Assembly (NCBI GenBank): GCA_033297075.1
Contig: MU858125.1
Location: 106,573 to 170,572 of the forward strand
Reading direction: 5' to 3'
Length of the DNA: 64,000 bases
From: Rhypophila decipiens
Taxonomy: Eukaryota; Ascomycota; Sordariomycetes; Sordariales; Naviculisporaceae
Positions 10,766 to 23,156 of this stretch are shown piece by piece. Position 1 is the first letter of the stretch; every line of letters begins with the position of its first letter. The notes beneath the pieces are model-generated. The model saw only the letters and a program-made list of their open reading frames with translations, did no database searches and had not been told where the DNA came from. The translations under genes were made by a program, and so were the position numbers.

Positions 10766-11749
10766 TCAAGCACTCTCGATGATGGAAGTGACATCGGCGG
10801 TGATTTTTCCAAAGATTGGTGCCAAAGAACAAGACCGGTATTTGTGTACCAATGTCGCTGCGTCCTTTGTCTCATCTGCACCTTCTGTTGTTTCTGGTGT
10901 TGCGACATCTTGCCCGTCAATCAGGGTCCCCTTTGGATAGCTTGGGCGTTTGCCCGTCTCTATCAACACGGAGAACTGGGGATCAATGGGCAGTCGTCCA
11001 AGGAAGCGGACCTTGAAATCATTGGCCATGACCTCTCCGCCGCCACTTGAGAAGATGTTTGTGCACTCGCTGCAGTTGGGACAAACGAATCCAGCCATGT
11101 TCTCGACCACTCCGAGCACCTTGATGCCCGTCTTGACGCAAAAGTTGAGTTCCTTCTTTACATCTGCCGTAGAAACTGCTTGTGGTGTCGTGACTACCAC
11201 GGCGCCCGCGAGCTGATCTGGCCGCGCTTTTTGTAACAAGGTCTCGGCGAGGGAAATGTGCTCGTCACTCGTTCCAGGCGGCGTGTCGATCAGGAGGTAG
11301 TCAAGCTCGTCCCAGTAAACGTCCGAGAGGAACTGGCGCACCATGGCTGTCTTTTTGGGTCCGCGCCAGACCACGGCGTCGCCTCTGCGAGGAAGAAGAA
11401 AGCCGAGGCTCATGACGCGCAAAGAGCCGACGCCCGTAGACTCGTCGGCATTGTGGACGGTGATGGGCAGCCAGCCGCCGGGTGCTTGCGTGACTTTTGC
11501 ATCTTCGATTCCAAACATGCGCGGGATCGAGGGCCCGGTAAGGTCGACATCCAGGACGCCTACTGAATGGCCTGCCAGAGAGAGAGAAAGCGCCAGTTGG
11601 GTGGTGACTGAAGACTTGCCGACTCCTCCCTTGCCTGAGAGGACCTGTTGAAGGTTTGCATTAGTGAGCAGAAGATGGCGGAGGTGGGGCAGAAACTCAG
11701 AGGTGATCGGACATACCAGGACAATGTGCTTGATCTTGGAAAGAGACAT
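10766..11749 (-). CDS. CFD1: Cytosolic Fe-S cluster assembly factor CFD1 (NUBP2 type)
   Basis: Two exons, 11749-11717 and 11644-10766, give 303 residues. The 72-nt intron (GTATGT..CAACAG) joins [11 protein letters not shown] to [12 protein letters not shown]. It is an Mrp/NBP35-family P-loop ATPase that works with NBP35 as the scaffold for cytosolic and nuclear Fe-S clusters. The deviant Walker A is GKGGVGKSS (residues 15-23), Walker B/switch is [15 protein letters not shown], and the bridging-cluster motif is CPNCSEC (about 199-205) followed by TNIFSSGGG. It lacks the N-terminal four-cysteine extension of NBP35, which identifies it as CFD1. It is divergent from the next gene. Confidence 0.95.
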   Translation of the reverse strand: MSLSKIKHIVLVCPITSEFLPHLRHLLLTNANLQQVLSGKGGVGKSSVTTQLALSLSLAGHSVGVLDVDLTGPSIPRMFGIEDAKVTQAPGGWLPITVHNADESTGVGSLRVMSLGFLLPRRGDAVVWRGPKKTAMVRQFLSDVYWDELDYLLIDTPPGTSDEHISLAETLLQKARPDQLAGAVVVTTPQAVSTADVKKELNFCVKTGIKVLGVVENMAGFVCPNCSECTNIFSSGGGEVMANDFKVRFLGRLPIDPQFSVLIETGKRPSYPKGTLIDGQDVATPETTEGADETKDAATLVHKYRSCSLAPIFGKITADVTSIIESA

Positions 11750-12579
11750 TTAGGCGGTACAACAAGAAAACCCAGAGATCTGCTTTGAGAAAAGTCAGAC
11801 TTCACGGGGGTTGGAAAGATGTCATTTTTGGGATGGATCTTTTTTTTTTGCTCTCGTCTTGACTGACGCCTTGAAGGTGGGAAGCTGGACCCCTCCATCG
11901 GCCTGCATCGGCGGTCTGCTTTATCAGCAGCCACGGGCACTCGGGGGCGACCGGTAAGGCTGGCAGTCGGGTCCGGCAGCTGTCAGCACCGTTGGTACAA
12001 AAACGTCATTGTACATCGTCCTCGTAACACTGTTGCTGAAGGTCTGTCAGCGACAATTCTTTTTATAAATAAGCGAATAATAAAACGCCGAGTTTCATGT
12101 AACAGAGGACAAGAAACATATTCATAAAGACCACTTTACCAACTAAATCCCCGACTCTGAGGTGCCAAGAGCGTAACGTGTATCCGTATCCGTATCGTTG
12201 GCATATTTTCCGTAACGCGACAACCGTTAACTTCTGCAATCCCCGATCAATTCATTGGCCAGAAAGTTAGACCTCATCAACTTTTGGTTTCCAATTGCAT
12301 GTATTACTTTCGCCACGCTTTTAATGAACTGATGCTGTTGTAACTGTTTTTAAACTACTGTTATTTTATTTCTTGCTACCTTTTGCTCAATTTTGGTCCA
12401 GCTTACTACGGCTCCGGTTGCAGGTTCTCGTCGACAAAGCACCGTGCGCCACCCCCCTGCCGAGCCTCCCGATCTTCAAGTCAAATTGCAGACAACCCAA
12501 ACCGACTTCGACTCCAAAACGCATGGGTCGGTGTTTATAGATGGAAATGTTCGGCGCACCATGATACTGGCTTCAACAC
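11750..12579. other. Divergent promoter region
   Basis: About 830 bp between CFD1 (minus) and the disordered-protein gene (plus). A short TATCCG tandem lies near 12180-12196 and a T9 run near 11832. No further feature is supported. Confidence 0.4.
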
Positions 12580-15060
12580 ATGATGGACGATCCATGGGGT
12601 TCACCATGGACCACAGCAGACAACGACAAAGACCAGAAAGCGCCTCCATCGCCCACCAAGTCTGACCTCGAACCTCCACCGCGCGCCTTCTTGTCCGTGT
12701 CGAGCTCTCCCCGAATACCGTCGATAGTAAGCCAATCGCCATGGGCAGACAATGAGGATGGATTTGGCGACTGGTCCGCGCCTGAGGCTGGAAACTCGCA
12801 ACCGGGATGGGGAGGAGCGTGGGCGTCTCCAAGCCCGAGCTTGACAACACCATCACGAGACGACGAGTTTGGCAAATCAAGCCCAATCGCATGGCCTGGT
12901 AACATTGCGGTTCCGAAACCGAGGAGCTCATCGATCCGCCAACCTTCGCCAGATCCCTGGGCCTCCGAGTTCTCTGCCAAAACGCCGACGAATGATGGCC
13001 CGTCCACCCCAAAGCCGATTCCCGAGAGCTTCGAGTCTGACCTGAAAGAAAATGGGAACGCGAATATAATAATTACATCGGAGTGGGATGACCATGTCCC
13101 TTTGGATAGCGTGGAGAAGGAAGAAGCTATCCCTGATGATGGCTTCACGTTACCACCTCCTGAGGAACCAGCAATCCAGGAAAAACTGGAAGAACCCGCG
13201 ACTCAAGGCGAGTCTGCGCGATCGAGCCTTGATTCGCCTGTTCGTGGGCGAACAGGGCGGTCATCCTCGCCGTCCGATGAAGAGAACGACCAAGAACACG
13301 AGCGGCAAGACTCGCCCATAACCTCGATCGACGAAGACTCTAAAGCACGGCAGAAGGTCGACCGCAAAACGTCTGGGAAGGTGCAAGAGCTCGTCGTCAA
13401 GTTCGACAGCATTGCAAGAGCGGCCAGTCAGGAGCCGCCTCTCGTCTCACGAGCACGCAGCAAGAGCAACCCTGATGACACATCAAGGTCGCCAGATGCT
13501 GCCGAGTTTGGAGACTTTGAGGATGCAGACGAGGAGGTACCGCGGCGGCCCTCTACTGCGGGCGAGCAGCCTTCAACTCCACGCTCATTTGAGGAATCCT
13601 CAAGTTTCAAATCACAGTTCGATGTCAACACGACATCGCCTCGATCAAATGTTTCGACAGTCGACTCGAAAAGGCAGTCGATGGGCAAAATGGAACCGGT
13701 CACTTTCGATGTAGATGTCAGCAAAATTGACGACTTGCTTGGAATGCAGACACCAAAGACGGCAGCCGAGCTCTGTGATGCATACCTCGGAATTTCAGAT
13801 TATATCATCACAGACAGCTTTACCGAAATTTCGGAGCGCAAGTCGTGGTACCGAATATCTCGACTGGGGTCTTCGCGGAAGCATAACGCTGGAGATGACG
13901 AGAACTACAGACGCGTGACATGGGCGACATCGACCGTCCGAATGGACACTATCAAGATCGTTCGGCGGTGGATGGAGGAGGACTCGATCGCTGGACGAGC
14001 TAATCTGGGCGGCGGAACATCCAAAACACAGCGCAACATGTTTGGCTGGGACTCTTCTGCCGAACCAGTCACTCTTGATGCCGTCTTTGGGAAGAGAAAA
14101 GCTCATGCAAGAGCATCTTCGCTCAAACTGGCTGCACCTCTTCAACCGCCAAGTCCGTCTTTATCGTTTGCCAGTTCTACGATCGAGACGCCAGAGACGG
14201 CAGCTCCACCTAAAGCTGCTGCCCAACGCCCTGCAAGTCTGGCTCTGCCTGGCCCTGCATCGTTTGGTTGGGAAACGGAATCACCTGTTAGTCAGAAACA
14301 TCCAGTAACGGATCAACAGAGCATACAGTCACCCGTTGTTGCTGATGTCCTTCCGGTTACGAATCCACCAATCTCCAAGCCCACTCAGCCAGTAGTCCAG
14401 CAGCAGTCAGCACAAATTGTACCTGAGACTGTGTCCGTGCCTTCTAACGGTTCTCTATCACTGGCGAATCAGGCTGCACCCGTGGAGGACGAGGATGACG
14501 AAGATGACTGGGGCGAGATGGTGGTCTCACCTGCGGGAGCCAAGGCGCCCTGGAACGGCTTCCCCGACATTGCCGATGCGTTTTCTGCTCCGCCAGTTGT
14601 CCCACCGGCCACGGACGTTGGTGAGCCACCGACGTCGAGTGGACCAGGGACAGAGATACCTAACCCAGGTCTGGCTCCAGCCCCAGCGACATCTGCAGAT
14701 GCTGACGCCTGGGCATCTGTCGACTTTTCCATATTCGAGAAGCCTGTGGCCGGGGATCAGGCTGCTCATTCCGGTACCTCGACGGCGGCTGATAGCCTTG
14801 CATCTTTGCTGTCGCCCACATCGGCCGCTGCAACATCAACCCAGGCTGGATCAACAGCAACAGGGGTTACACGAGCCGCAGAACCTAGGTCGAACCTAAC
14901 GCCCACGACGCCGTTGGAAATTGCGCCGCCGGTCGTTGTGGCCGACATGGGGGACAGCGTGGGAACTAGGATGGACGACCTCACGTCACCCAGCCCTCCA
15001 GACGAGGCAGTTCTTCGCATCATTGCCAACCTTCCCGATCTTTCTTACATGCTCCGTTGA
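12580..15060 (+). CDS. Large disordered protein with acidic FGDF/DDW motifs; possible clathrin-adaptor accessory protein
   Basis: A single exon of 826 residues beginning MMDDPWGSPW; the second ATG (12583) is an equally good start. Most of the protein is Ser/Pro/Asp/Glu-rich and probably disordered. Recurrent acidic aromatic motifs are visible: DGFGDWSAP (about 60), EFGDFEDAD (about 310) and DEDDEDDWGEMVV (about 635). One compact block (about 375-490) looks conserved: DDLLGMQTPKTAAELCDAYL, SWYRISRLG and DTIKIVRRWMEEDS. The C-terminus ends LRIIANLPDLSYMLR. FGxF motifs of this kind bind the ear domain of gamma-adaptin/GGA in other eukaryotes, so a role in Golgi-endosome coat recruitment is possible. 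That is inference; I do not recognise the family by name. Confidence 0.75.
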   Translation: MMDDPWGSPWTTADNDKDQKAPPSPTKSDLEPPPRAFLSVSSSPRIPSIVSQSPWADNEDGFGDWSAPEAGNSQPGWGGAWASPSPSLTTPSRDDEFGKSSPIAWPGNIAVPKPRSSSIRQPSPDPWASEFSAKTPTNDGPSTPKPIPESFESDLKENGNANIIITSEWDDHVPLDSVEKEEAIPDDGFTLPPPEEPAIQEKLEEPATQGESARSSLDSPVRGRTGRSSSPSDEENDQEHERQDSPITSIDEDSKARQKVDRKTSGKVQELVVKFDSIARAASQEPPLVSRARSKSNPDDTSRSPDAAEFGDFEDADEEVPRRPSTAGEQPSTPRSFEESSSFKSQFDVNTTSPRSNVSTVDSKRQSMGKMEPVTFDVDVSKIDDLLGMQTPKTAAELCDAYLGISDYIITDSFTEISERKSWYRISRLGSSRKHNAGDDENYRRVTWATSTVRMDTIKIVRRWMEEDSIAGRANLGGGTSKTQRNMFGWDSSAEPVTLDAVFGKRKAHARASSLKLAAPLQPPSPSLSFASSTIETPETAAPPKAAAQRPASLALPGPASFGWETESPVSQKHPVTDQQSIQSPVVADVLPVTNPPISKPTQPVVQQQSAQIVPETVSVPSNGSLSLANQAAPVEDEDDEDDWGEMVVSPAGAKAPWNGFPDIADAFSAPPVVPPATDVGEPPTSSGPGTEIPNPGLAPAPATSADADAWASVDFSIFEKPVAGDQAAHSGTSTAADSLASLLSPTSAAATSTQAGSTATGVTRAAEPRSNLTPTTPLEIAPPVVVADMGDSVGTRMDDLTSPSPPDEAVLRIIANLPDLSYMLR

Positions 15061-16116
15061 GTTGGTGGCATGCCTGCATGACTAGTCTATGTAATACTCG
15101 TTTTTGTTCTTTTATTTTTTGGACAGTCGTCCTGTGTTTGGAAATGCATCATGCAGGCGTTGGAGGCGTTGACAAAATACTGTTTTGTATACTACTATTC
15201 TCATGAACATGGGTCTCAAGACCACTGAAATAGGATATCTTGGATAATCACTGCGCTTCGCCTCGCTTCTTTCACTCATTCACTGTATGCAATCTGTTTT
15301 ATAGCTCCTGTCCCCCTTCAGCACTCGGTAGTTGATGGCCAAGCCACACCAAAACCCGGACTCGGTAGCTCGCGATTTCGGTTCGCCCTGAGAAAAAAAG
15401 ACGTCAGGCTGCCTTATTACCCCAAGTCTCCATCTCGGAGCGCGAGCAAGACCGAGAAAAGGCGGCTCCCATCACACCCTAAATGCTTTAAAGATCCCTG
15501 GGTGTCCGCTCCAGGCTCCTCCCGTTCTCCGCTGCCGAGTCGACTGGTGTGGTTGCTCCCCCGCACAGCGAGCCCGCCAAGCTCGGACCGATGACGACGG
15601 GTGGACGGAGTGTTGGAGATCAGTGGGCAAAAGGGGTAAAAACATCACTAGAGAATGGAGTTTTGGAGACGACCTAAAATCTGGAGAAATGGAGAAAACA
15701 AGCAATGACAGCCCCCTTTTCTCTCTCTCCCATGTGTCAAGCTGTATGCCCCAGGTCTGGACTCGCCCCCGCGATGATGTCAAGAGGCCGACATGAGCAC
15801 GAGTCTAGGTCCCAAACGGGAATAACGGCCCCGGTTGACAGCTTGAGCCGGGTATCCCGCTCGTGTGTCCCCCTGCGGCCCCTGCCCTATGCCGGCTAGA
15901 GAAGGGCACCAAGTGGCGGGCAGAGAAATCCAACTCCCGCCATAGGTCAATGGCGACATCCACTTTGAAGTTGGGGTAAGATGGAGGTGAGACGAGCACA
16001 AAGATATATGAGTCGTGGGATGCTGCTGTGTTGATGAGGCGAGATTTGGCAGGCAGTCAATCATCCTCTTGTTCTTCACCCTCACTGCAGGTTGCTGGAC
16101 TGAATCAACACACGCA
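15061..16116. other. Intergenic region
   Basis: About 1.05 kb between two plus-strand genes, holding the terminator region of the disordered-protein gene and the P450 promoter. No coding pattern or repeat stands out. Confidence 0.4.
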
Positions 16117-17732
16117 ATGACTCTCGTCAACTACCTCATCACGCCCTGGGCGCCGCTTGTCCTGGTGGCCGGTTTCTTGTTCAGCTACCTCTTCCCCTAC
16201 TTTGTCACATATCGTCACCTGCGAAAGATTCCTTCGCCGTTCCCAGCGCAGTTCTCGGACCTCTGGCTGTTGTCTGTCGTCCGCCGGGGAAATCGATACC
16301 AGCGAGTTGACGAGCTTCACAAGAAACTGGGCCCCGTTGTGCGCATCCAGCCCAACCATGTCAGCATCAACGACGACAACGCCATCCAAATCATCTACGG
16401 CCACGGAAACGGCTTCCTAAAGTCGTATGTTTCCTCCTCCCCGTCTCACCCTCACCCTCACTCAAATACTAACATTTCTCTCCCAGCGACTTCTACGACG
16501 CCTTCGTCTCCATCCGCCGCGGCCTCTTCAACACGCGCAACAGAGCCGAGCACACCCGCAAGCGCAAGATCGTCTCCCACACATTCTCCGTCAAATCCGT
16601 AGCCCAATTCGAGCCCTACATCCACTCCAACCTCGAGCTCTTCGTCAAGCAATGGGACAACCTCGCCGCCACCGCCAAAGAGACAAAATCCCGCTTTGCC
16701 CAAATCGACTGCCTAAACTGGTTCAACTACCTCGCTTTCGACGTGATCGGTGACCTGGCATTTGGCTCTCCCTTCGGCATGCTCTCCTCAGGCGCAGACA
16801 TGGCCGAGGTCCGCGCCTCCCCCGATTCGCCCCCCATCTACGCCTCCGCAATCGAAATCCTCAACCGTCGCGGCGAGGTCTCCGCCACCATCGGAATCCA
16901 CCCAGCTATCAAACCCTTCGCCAAGTACCTCCCAGATCCTTTCTTCAGCCAAGGTCTCCAAGCAGTAGAATCCCTAGCAGGCATCGCAATCGCATGCGTC
17001 AAATCCCGGCTCGAGAACCCACCCCCCGAGAACAGAAAAGATCTCCTCCAGCGCCTAATGGAAGGTCGCGATGAGAAAGGCGAGCGTCTTGGTCGGGAGG
17101 AACTCACCGCCGAAGCTCTCACCCAGTTGATCGCCGGCTCTGACACAACCTCCAACTCTTCATGCGCTCTCCTGTATCACGTCATGCGCACGCCGGGTGT
17201 GCTCCAAAAGCTCCGCGCCGAACTAGACGCCCACATCGGCCAACACATCGACGTGCCCACCTTTGAAATGGTCCGCGACCTGCCCTACCTCAGCGCGGTA
17301 GTAAACGAGACCCTCCGCCACCATTCCACCTCTGGGATCGGCCTGCCCCGGGAAATCCCCCCTGGTTCACCCGGTATCCACATCAACGGTTATTACTTCC
17401 CTCCCGGAACCGTCCTTTCCGTCCCGACATACAGTGTACACCACTCCAAGGAAATCTGGGGCCCCGATGCAGACGAGTTTAACCCCGACAGGTGGTTGAA
17501 GGAAGGCGGGTTGACGCAACGCCAAAAGAATGCGTTTATTCCATTCTCGTATGGGCCTAGGGCGTGCGTGGGCAGGAATGTGGCCGAGATGGAGATGAAG
17601 CTTATTGTTGCTACTTGGGCCAGGCGGTATGATGTTGAATTACGGCAGGAGGTTATGGAGACTAGGGAGGGTTTCTTGAGGAAGCCGCTTGGTTTGGAGG
17701 TGGGCATTAAGAGGCGGGAGGTTGTTGTTTGA
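16117..17732 (+). CDS. Cytochrome P450, CYP53-type benzoate 4-monooxygenase
   Basis: Two exons, 16117-16424 and 16487-17732, give 517 residues. The 62-nt intron (GTATGT..ACTAAC..CCCAG) splits the Ser codon before DFYDAFVSIRRGLFNTR. An N-terminal membrane anchor (LVLVAGFLFSYLFPYFV) would place it in the ER. The I-helix oxygen-activation motif is AGSDTT, the K-helix is ETLR, and the haem loop is PFSYGPRACVG with the axial Cys at about 463. The block RRGLFNTRNRAEHTRKRK and VSHTFSVKSVAQFEPYI are characteristic of CYP53, the family that para-hydroxylates benzoate in fungal aromatic catabolism. No pathway partner lies next to it in this window. Confidence 0.9.
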
Positions 17733-20700
17733 AACTCAGGCTTGCAGCGTTATAGAGAGGGGCTGGGACATGATCAGAAGAGAAACGGCATGGAGAGTCA
17801 AATGTGAGGGAGAGCAGCAGAGGTGGGCATGCTGAGATCACCTAGGAGTGGGAGATGAGAGGATGGATTGATGAGGCCTCCTGATGGATTGGCCTTGGTG
17901 ATGTTGGAAACTATTTTGTACATACACGACTCCTGCATCATTAGAGAGATAGCCGGTATCTCTCGTTTCCTGTTAGTATCATGCATTTTCAGGTACATAT
18001 TTCAAATTACATTATTGTCAAATATAACGTTATTGACTCTGCCCAAATTGTGATTGGTGATGAAAAAGGCCGGCCACCCAGGAATGGTTTGCCATGGACC
18101 AAGCCGACCAAGATTGATCACAAGGATTCTATTTAGAAGACTAGAATATGATACCACGCTTTTTATACCACTTAAAACCCGCTGGAGCCTCTTAGACTAG
18201 CCTCACCCGTGATAACACAGTCACCATCTTCAGCATCAAGTCCGTTATGTGTCAGAATATCGCACTTGGTTGTTGAATTGATTCTGATTGAATTCATTGT
18301 GTTCCTTCTCCTCTCCGGCTTCGCTAGAGAGGTTCTCTTATAACTATACATGGTGCAGTACTGATACCATCCATGACTAAGCCAATGACAAAGATTATTA
18401 TCAAGCTTTCCAATTGATGACAATTGATGACCAATCCCTCACAAACAGGAACATGTATTCTTCCGAGGGAGACCGAATATTCTGACATTATGAGCCCCAG
18501 TGCTGACCGTCCCGATAAATTTGAATCAACATCGTTTCCAGCAAGAGACTGTCAACAAGGGACCCGGTAAGAATGTGTTAAGTTTACCATAAAGTGCCAT
18601 CAGCAGGAGTGCGAGTCAACATAGTACCAAATTCCATTCAGAGCTTACCACTACCCGAAGATAAGAAGTATTCCAATCAGTTAGGCTGTACCCAAATGGA
18701 TCAAGAAACAAGAAGCAAGTAGCCAATCTTAAATCTCAATTAGCAGGTCACTCCAAAGAAAGAGACATACCAGTAGTACAGCCATCATCATCGTAAGACA
18801 ACCATTCCTTTACTCGAGGAATCAAAATGCTCTTAGCAATATCCGCATACCTAGGCCAAGAGTTCCCACAAAGTCACAGACAGTTGATATCAACACAATA
18901 TTTATGAGAAGATCTGATTTTCTTACCCAAAGCCTTCTCAAGTAAGTTATAGATAGCCTCACCAAAATACGAAAAGCTAGAGCAGTCCATACACTCTTCA
19001 GCTCGTTGATCTCTCGATTTGACTGGCCGACGTTAAACCTCTCTCAATTGTTGCAATTTTCTCCAAAGCGAGAGTCAGACCTCACCGAATCCCGCTGACA
19101 GTACCAAGACTGACGCCCTTGATGCTCCATCTCTCCCCTTTTACACGACCCATTCAAGACAGGCCATGTCACCGACCACGTCCCGTGCTGCCCTCGGATT
19201 ATAATATGGCACTATATTCTGGTACGTCCGCAAGTTCAAATCGAGCTGCTATACTTATTCACACCTAGCAACATCAACAAAAAGACGTCATTGGTATATT
19301 GGGACTGCCAACTCTTTCGCTATCAACCACTCTTCCGCAGACTCGCAGTGAGGCGTGGGAAGCGAAATTTGGGCTTGGGTTTGGGGCCGGGGACGGCTTG
19401 GGCTTTGCAGTCTGCTTGGGGTGGATGGTTACAGTCTCATTGTCCAACGAGAACAACCCCCGTCTTGATGTCATGAGTTGGAAAATACGCATGTTGACGA
19501 TATATAACACTCATGATTTAGAATCTCATCAGTCGATGGGCGATTTGATTTCGGGTGTACAGGGTGACGTCCTCGGAGTGCAGGCTTAGTGAGACCGGAG
19601 CCAAGGCCAGCATGAACCCCATGGAAGAGAGACATGACTGATTGCTCAAAGATGCGATTGTGTGTGATGCGTGTTTGTGGAAGAAGAGGAGAGAGAGAGA
19701 GGAAGGGATCGATCCAACTCCCACCTGATAAACCACCAGATGATCGTACCATACTTGAAAGCTGGAGCTGCAGTGTCTCTTGGTTGGTGACAACTACGTC
19801 GGGCCCAAGACCTGGAAGTTCTTGGTTATCTCGTTGGTCTGCGAGTCAAAGTTGACAAGGTACTTGGATGCGTCGACGGATCGCTGGGTGGCTCTCTTGG
19901 CTTGGCCGATGGCGGGTACTTGAGAGCGTTGACGGAACTTAGGGTTGGCAGCCTGGGAGCCTGGGACTGTGGCGCTGGAGCTTCTGACGTTGTGGTTTGT
20001 CTTTGCTCTGCTCTTGGTTGCTTGTAAAGATCCGATCGTTCGTGTTGTCCAACAACCACTTCTTGATCCGTTGAACTCTGCCCACTCGAAATAGTACAGC
20101 TACTAAAAGGGCAGGCGTGCTCTTAAATTTTCCATGGAGAAAGCTTAATCTGACACCGGATTTTTCTTTCTTTAATTCTTGGAGAAGAATTCTTGCGAAA
20201 AGAAGTGCCAGAGGGCTCGTTTGTGCACTCCTTTTCCAAGGCATACCCGATAGGGAGCATGCGGTCTTTGTCTAGAAGATCCTAGACGTTGTTCTTGCCG
20301 CTGGCTGCCTCGTCGAAGCTCCGTTGTAGGCCCAGTGGTCTATGGAGCGAGTTCATAGCTATGTTCGGTGTGGGGGTTGTTGTCGCTGGTGGTCTTGCGC
20401 GTCCGAGGTTTTTCTCTGATGATCCCAAACTCGCGAGTGTACTCTTTATAAGCAGGATCTTTGGGTCGTCTCCCCCCGTCAGAAGTCGAGAGAGAAAGGT
20501 CGACCTGGGGAGCTGAAGTCTGTACTCGAGCCGGGGTAACGGGTGCAGAGGCAGGAGCAGACAAACGAAAGTCGCCAAAAGCAGTCGAAGATGAAAGGAC
20601 GGATCTAAGTCAAGCCGACAGAGGACTCGGAACTAAGAAAGCTGATGGTAAATTAGTAGCAGGCAGAGATCACGCTTCAAGACGTAATTCGTTCCATGTC

Positions 20701-22011
20701 AGGAGGGAACGCATATGAGCCTTGACTGGCAGTGAAGAGATCTCTATTGATTAAACTCGTCCTTCTAGAAGGGATAACCTCAGGAAAAGAGTCAATAACA
20801 GGTTGTAATGGTTAATATGAACGCCTTAGAAGGGCACAAAGACTCTATCTAATGCGGTTCAGTTGCAGAGTTTCAGAGGAGAGTGGCAACCGACTTGGCC
20901 TTCTTTTTGTATTAAAAGGCATTGGTTCAAGATCATATCAAGAACGGCGTTGACAAGCAACCCTAGGTCTAGCATGTTGCTGTTGATAATATCACAGCCC
21001 AGATAGCCGGATGTTGTAACGCGAGCTTACTCAAAAACCTTCACTAACCTGACATTCTTGCTACTAATTATATCCCTGATCTGGATTGCTGATCAAAATG
21101 ATTTGCTGGTCTTTTGCGATGTCGAGATATAAGTGAAAGTCCCCAGACAGAGACTTTGATTGTGATACAGTTCTGCCCATTTCCTGCTCCTTGATTTCAA
21201 GGTTGGTGGCTACACGATGCTTTCTGTGGGAAAATGAGAGGCATAACTTGGTGATCGTTGATTGGTCAACAATGATTGATGTAAACAAACCTCTCGGCCA
21301 TCACAACTCGGTATATCAAACTCGAACAACCAGAAAACCAGTTCTCCAACTTAATTTCGAGTCAAAACATAATTAAAATACGACCACCAAACAATACCTG
21401 AGCTTACCATTGGCTTGATCTGTTGTTAGTCAGAACATCCTAAGTTTGAGAGCGCTCTCTTATACCAATCAACATGACTCCGAGTGTGTGCTGTTACAAA
21501 CCTGGCGATGTCAGTCATATTAGAGGCTGTTTGGTGAAATATTCACGTATAAGATCACTCATGACAAGTTTGCTACCCTTCTTTGTTCTCGCTTTTGGTT
21601 AAGAGGATCGATTTTTCACCACAATTCGACGTGGCTTTGCTCATGCTGGATCCGGGCTTCAAATCAGCAACCCCAACGTTCGACATGGTGATGAATATAA
21701 AATGCACCACGCTCTCGCCGTATCTAAAGGGCGTACACTGTCGAAATGCTACTCTTTACAGATCCTATCATCACGCTCAAGAAAGAGCTCCTCGCAAGAC
21801 AGGTTGAAGATCGCTCCTCATTTTACCTGTTGAGATTCAGCTGGACATTTCATGACAAGATACACAATTCATAACTGAAACGACAATCCAAAAGCTGGAG
21901 GAGTAATCTGGAGCTCTGAACATCGTTCTGTTTATTTCAAGCACTGACTAGTCTCATCAGCAATACCGTGTTGATCATACCTAGCTCTGGTCGACAACCC
22001 CCAGGACCACC
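17733..22011. other. 4.3 kb gene-poor transition zone
   Basis: No confident gene lies here. Open frames are short, overlap on both strands and do not resemble known families. Composition is more AT-rich than to the left. This marks the boundary between core genes on the left and the paralog-rich accessory region on the right. A possible orphan exon near 20.3-20.6 kb is listed separately. A decayed transposon is possible but I cannot recognise one. Confidence 0.5.
20340..20604 (-). CDS. Possible terminal exon of an unrecognised gene
   Basis: An acceptor-like CTTAG at 20609-20605 is followed by about 87 open codons with natural-looking amino-acid usage, such as TAFGDFRLSAPASAP and PKDPAYKEYTREFG, and then a stop. 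There is no ATG, so it would be a 3' exon. No upstream exon could be linked. Treat as tentative. Confidence 0.22.
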
Positions 22012-23156
22012 ATGAGCACCCCACCAGCCCCGACCAGTGACGTCCTCACAGGCGTGACGACCACGGGCCATGAGGTCCTTTCAAACGGCCCCACCATGGT
22101 CAGCTACCCCTTGCCAGCCGTCGCTCAATCCAAATCTCTGCTAACAACATCTAGACAACCAATCCGCCCGAATATCCAAAGCAAGCCGACTACCACCAGC
22201 AGCTCCCAGTCATCCAATTCTGCAGACCCCTAATCCTCAACGGCACCATGTCGCAGCCCCCCCTCAACCACGCCAACCCCAGCAACAACTGGGCTCGCCG
22301 CGCCCCGGCGCCCTCTGCCGAGCGCAAAACATTCGAACCAATGGACGCCATAACCCACGGCGCCTCCACCGGTTCCGCCCTCCCCCCGATAGTCAAAAAC
22401 ATGCTAGGCTTCTCGGCAAACTACAAAGGCGACGCAACAAACAGCAAGAACCGTTCCGCCAACATCCCACCCCACCTCTCGACATCCCTCTACCTGACCA
22501 ACATTCCCAACGGCTGCTCGGTAAAGAACCTCCTCGACGCGCTGACTCTCCACGGACCGTTTGGTAAAATCTACCAGGTCTACATCAGCCCAGGTACTCC
22601 CGAGAATGGCTACTCCACCTCTGCCGCAAAGATAGCCATGTTCACCCGCCAGGCTGCAGAATCCCTCTTCGTTTTCGTCAGAGAAGGAAGACTTTCAATG
22701 GGCGGGTACGTCGTCCGGGCAGCGTGGAATCGCGTCCTTGTGCCGGAGCAAGAGAGAAGAGGGTCGTATTACCTCAGTCGGGTGCTAGTTATCGAGGGCC
22801 CAAAGAAGATTGTCAGTTTTGAGAATCTCGAGCGGTTTCTGAGGAGCAGGATTGTCTATCAGTTGCAGAATGTCAAGATTCTGGAAGAGACGGGCCCAAC
22901 AAGCGAGGAGGAAGAAGAAGAAGCGCAAGTGAGGGAGAATTATATCGACGCCGAGTGGAAGAGAACAAGGATGGGCACGAGAAAGATGGAGTGGGTCTTT
23001 GGGAGTTATCGTGCTCAGGCGCAGACTGCCAAGATGGCGCTCAAGAGACGCTGGCCTGAATTGTCGGTTCGTCATGGGGTTGATCCGGTTGCTGTTGGAC
23101 TGCTGGGGGGTGCTGCCTCGCAGGGTCAGGTTCGAGGAGAGCAGGGAAGGTGGTAG
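22012..23156 (+). CDS. Tandem RRM-like family, copy R1
   Basis: Proposed exons are 22012-22098 and 22155-23156 (362 residues). The small intron (GTCAGC..CTAAC..CTAG) is inferred because it joins two open frames; the donor is weak, and translation could instead start at 22248. The first RRM-like half contains SLYLTNIPNGCSVKNLLDAL and GPFGKIYQVYI. The second contains YLSRVLVIEGPKKIV, WVFGSYRAQAQTAKMALKRR and the family signature HGVDPVAVG. A motif MLGFSANYKG upstream of the first half is shared only with R12 at the far end of the array. RNA binding would be in line with the fold, but the classical RNP1 aromatic residues are not clear. Confidence 0.75.

Noticed and set aside
17733..22011. Transposon remnant in the gene-poor zone
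   Set aside because: No terminal repeats, transposase or reverse-transcriptase motifs could be recognised by eye.
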